This document shows, piece by piece, positions 60,903 through 64,000 of a stretch of 64,000 bases of DNA (position 1 is its first letter; each line of letters starts with the position of its first letter). The notes below the pieces were generated by a model. The model did not search any database. It saw only the letters and a list, made by a program, of their open reading frames with translations, and was not told where the DNA came from. Source of the stretch: Pagrus major (taxonomy: Eukaryota > Chordata > Actinopteri > Spariformes > Sparidae); the NCBI RefSeq assembly GCF_040436345.1, contig NC_133221.1, positions 4,915,663 to 4,979,662 of the forward strand, in the 5' to 3' direction. The translations under genes and the position numbers were made by a program.

Positions 60903-63900
60903 ATGCAACCAGACCGCCAGCGTTATGTGATTGACAGGCCGGCATACAACCTCCCAGACTTCGACAAAGAGTTCGACAAGAAGAGTCGACAATTCCCCGT
61001 CGGAGAGAAGGTGAAGAAACTCTTCAGGTACAGAACTGCAATCTCTCCGCACAGTCAACATGAACTACATGTCTTCCTATCACACAAACTCCACCTCTGA
61101 CAAGCTTTGAGTTGCGATCAAATAGAGGAGAGCCCTGTAGCTATGACTTCATACCAAGTTTGGATATGTATTTGGATGTGTATTGTGAACAACCAGAAAA
61201 CCTGAGCTCTTCAAAGAGTTTCCCGTGTTTGTTTCTGTCAGATGCTCCGTGTCGAGTCTGAGGGGCTTGTTATTCAGACATCTGCCTGTACTCAGCTGGC
61301 TCCCCAAGTATAAAGTGAAAGAAAACCTGCTGTGTGATGTCATCAGCGGGGTCAGCGCTGGCACCATTCAGGTCCCCCAGGGTCGGTCATTGCTTCTCCT
61401 CTCTCTCCTCTGATGCCTCTTTATAATACACTCTGACTCGTGCTTGCTGCAGTGTTGGCTCCAGTTTACAGCATAGTTTTTGTATTTTTTCTATACGTTA
61501 CATGATTTATGTGACAAGTTTAAAAAGGTTTCTGTTCTTTTCCAGGCATGGCATTTGCCCTCCTGGCAAGCCTCCCTCCTGTCAACGGTCTCTATTCCTC
61601 ATTCTTCCCCCTCATCCCGTATTTCTTCATGGGCACTGCTCACCAGATGGTCCCGGGTAAATCAGAGTGATTTATCTGCAGCGATTTCATATGATGACAG
61701 TGATAAGTTGCCAGAGCTGCACGGTGCAGATCAGCTGCGCTCAGCCTCGACTCTGCCCTGTTTGCAGAATTGCATTGAAAATAGATGTGACACGCTGCTT
61801 TTTTTTTAATGTCCAGGTACGTTTGCTGTCCTCAGCATTATGGTGGGAATCGTGTGTCTCAGACTGGCCCCGGAGTCAGAATTCAGTCACTTCAATGCCA
61901 CTCTAAATGCTACAGTAGTGGACACAGACCAAATGAATAACGTTCGCTTGGGAATATCTGGAACCCTGGCCTGTCTCACTGCGATCATACAGGTACTCAT
62001 GGCACTAAAGGCTCGAAATGTGAGGTACAGTTCAATCTAACAGTGACACGCTGATATCTGCTTTCCTCTGTGTAGATCGGCCTCGGCTTCATGCAGTTTG
62101 GGTTCGTTGCCATCTATCTGTCCGAATCCTTCGTCAGAGGCTTCATGACTGCTGCAGGCTTGCAGATCCTCATCTCAGTGCTCAAGTACATCTTCGGCAT
62201 CAGTGTGCCACCTTACAGTGGTCCGCTGGCTGTCATATATGTGAGTCACTCTTTCATATTGAAATCAAAGAACATCAAAACACTTTGATTTGCCAATAAA
62301 ATCTTGTTGTTTTTGTCACAGACTCTGGTGGATATCATACGTGGCCTCCCTGATACCAACATAGCGTCATTAGTATTTGCTCTAGTCAGCAGTGTAGTCC
62401 TGATCGTGGTGAAGGAGCTGAGTGCACGCTACCGCCACAAGCTGCCCTTCCCCGTTCCGATGGAGATCATTATTGTAAGTAGTTTGTCATTTCTCTGAGG
62501 ACACAAAAGTTCAGTCATGTAGGTGTTGCTTGGATTTTTATATAAGATTGAAAGTGATGATTGGTTTCTATTCCTTTCCTCTGCAGGTGGTGGTGGCCAC
62601 AGCCATCTCAGGCCCTCTGCATCTTCCTGAGCTCTATCACATGGACATAGTGGGAGAAATTCCTTTGGGGTAAAAAGAAAAGCATTAAAATTACTCGTGC
62701 ATCTTATTTTTTTACTGTTCAATTTAGTTTTATTTCTTGGCTCTGTTTTCCAGATTCCCTGCACCGATCCTGCCCACAGTGAGTCAGTGGGAAGACATGC
62801 TGAGCACCGCTTTCTCCCTGGCAATCGTGGGGTACGTCATCAACTTGGCTATGGGCAGGACGCTGGCAGCCAAGCACGGCTACGACGTGGATCCAAACCA
62901 GGTAGAAGAACAGCATATCTTCTGTTATTTTAAAAAAATGTGTTTTATTCAATTTTATAAAAAAAAAACCACATGCATGTTCTCGTACAGGAAATGTTGG
63001 CTCTTGGCTGCAGCAATTTCCTCGGCTCCTTCTTTAAGATCCACGTGATCTGCTGCGCCCTGTCTGTGACGCTGGCTGTCGACAGTGCAGGTGGAACATC
63101 ACAGGTGGGTGCTGTGTTACCACTTAAAGGAACTGTAATCAAGCATTTCAAGGACTTGTATGGACTACAAGGAAAATAATACCTCAAACTTGCCAACTTC
63201 TGTTGCTTCCTTCTCGTAGTTCGCCAGTTTGTGTGTGATGCTGGTCGTGATGGTCACCATGCTTGCTCTGGGAGCCTACCTGAAGCCACTTCCAAAAGTA
63301 GGTGGACATAAGAGTGTGATACTAGCGCCTTTAAAAATGAGACATACATTTGTGCAATATCTAATCTTGGTTTCCCCAGTCGGTGCTCGGAGCCTTGATT
63401 GCAGTGAACCTGAAGAACACGCTCCTGCAGCTCTCCGACCCCTATTACTTGTGGAAAAAGAGCAAATTGGACTGCGTGAGTTAAAGCCTGGCACGCAATA
63501 TTGTATCATCTTTTTTCTCTCCATATTTTATCTTATTCTATCGTTCTCTCTCCTCCAGTGTGTGTGGGTTGTGTCGTTCTTGGCCACATTCTTCCTCAGC
63601 TTGCCTTATGGAGTTGCTATTGGAGTGGGCTCATCCATCCTGGTGGTGATATTCAAGACACAGTTGTGAGTACATTCCCTGCAATACGCTCTATATTTTT
63701 TAGCCATAAGACAATGCATCAGGGTGTTAACTGTGTATTAATGTATTTCTCGTTTTAACAACGTGTTTCTTGCAGTCGTAACGGTTCGGCAGTGGTTCAG
63801 ATTATGGATACAGATATCTACAAAAACCCGAAGGTGTACAGTAAGGTATGAAAAGTACATTTGTTTGTGTATTTTTGTCGTCACACATCATATAAGGGGA

Positions 63901-64000
63901 TTTTTTTGTAATAACTCCACAGGTCAAGTCAATAACAGGTGTGAAAATAGTGAACTACTGCTCGCCGCTGTATTTCGCAAATGCTGAAATCTTTCGCCAG
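60903..64000 (+). CDS. slc26a9: SLC26A9 chloride channel/transporter, 3'-truncated by window edge
   Basis: An epithelial chloride-conducting member of the SLC26 family. Exons: 60903-61027, 61242-61381, 61546-61656, 61817-61992, 62076-62240, 62322-62474, 62587-62669, 62754-62901, 62991-63104, 63220-63297, 63380-63475, 63559-63665, 63776-63845, 63923-64000. They sum to 1644 bases, 548 codons in one frame. The N-terminus RYVIDRPAYNLPDFDKEFDK is followed by PVGEKVKKLF and LPVLSWLPKYKVKENLL, then IQVPQGMAFALLASLPPV, NGLYSSFFPL, HQMVPGTFAVLSIMVG, FMQFGFVAIYLSESF and GFMTAAGLQILISVLKYIFG. All follow human SLC26A9, not A3, A5 or A6. Val393 (CCALSVTLAVD) is the SLC26A9 signature where most relatives have Arg. 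The last exon begins the STAS domain (GVKIVNYCSPLYFANAEIF). Human SLC26A9 has 791 residues, so about 240 are beyond the window. The cag just before the start codon suggests an upstream noncoding exon. Confidence 0.96.

Noticed and set aside
60903..64000. Initial reading as SLC26A10, A3 or A6
   Set aside because: The N-terminus, HQMVPGTFAV and CCALSVTLAVD segments match SLC26A9 specifically.
1..64000. CRISPR arrays, bacterial operons, phage or integrated viral genes
   Set aside because: The window is an intron-rich vertebrate locus; no spaced direct-repeat array, polymerase or capsid-like frame was seen.

Overview
The window is nuclear DNA of a ray-finned (teleost, probably percomorph) fish. 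Coding sequence is split into many short exons with vertebrate splice sites. Introns and spacers are rich in CA/GA microsatellites and in short inverted-repeat elements of the kind dispersed through percomorph genomes. Four protein-coding genes were assembled by hand from splice sites, reading phase and similarity to remembered human proteins; no search was run.

Layout: (1) itga5 (integrin alpha-5), + strand, 3767-24734. The window holds 28 in-frame exons ending in the GFFKR tail; the signal-peptide exon and one more lie upstream of base 1. Its 3'UTR runs to about 28045. (2) rapgef3 (EPAC1, cAMP-activated Rap exchange factor), - strand, start codon at 48630 and stop at 28660. It has 26 coding exons, about 852 residues, and is tail-to-tail with itga5, with poly(A) signals only about 60 bases apart. 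(3) slc48a1 (heme transporter HRG1), + strand, 55875-57736, three exons, complete. (4) slc26a9 (chloride channel/transporter), + strand, from 60903 to the right edge. Fourteen exons (548 codons) cover the membrane domain and the start of the STAS domain; the rest is beyond the window.

The genes do not form a pathway. itga5 is a cell-surface fibronectin receptor chain. rapgef3 signals from cAMP to Rap1, which is known to activate integrins, so the tail-to-tail pair is functionally suggestive but proves nothing. slc48a1 moves heme out of endosomes and lysosomes. slc26a9 moves chloride in epithelia.

No novel multi-gene system is visible. The most notable observations are a minor-spliceosome (U12, AT-AC) intron inside rapgef3, the slc26a9-specific valine at residue 393, a distant first coding exon of rapgef3, a mobile element inside the itga5 3'UTR, and several strong inverted-repeat elements.
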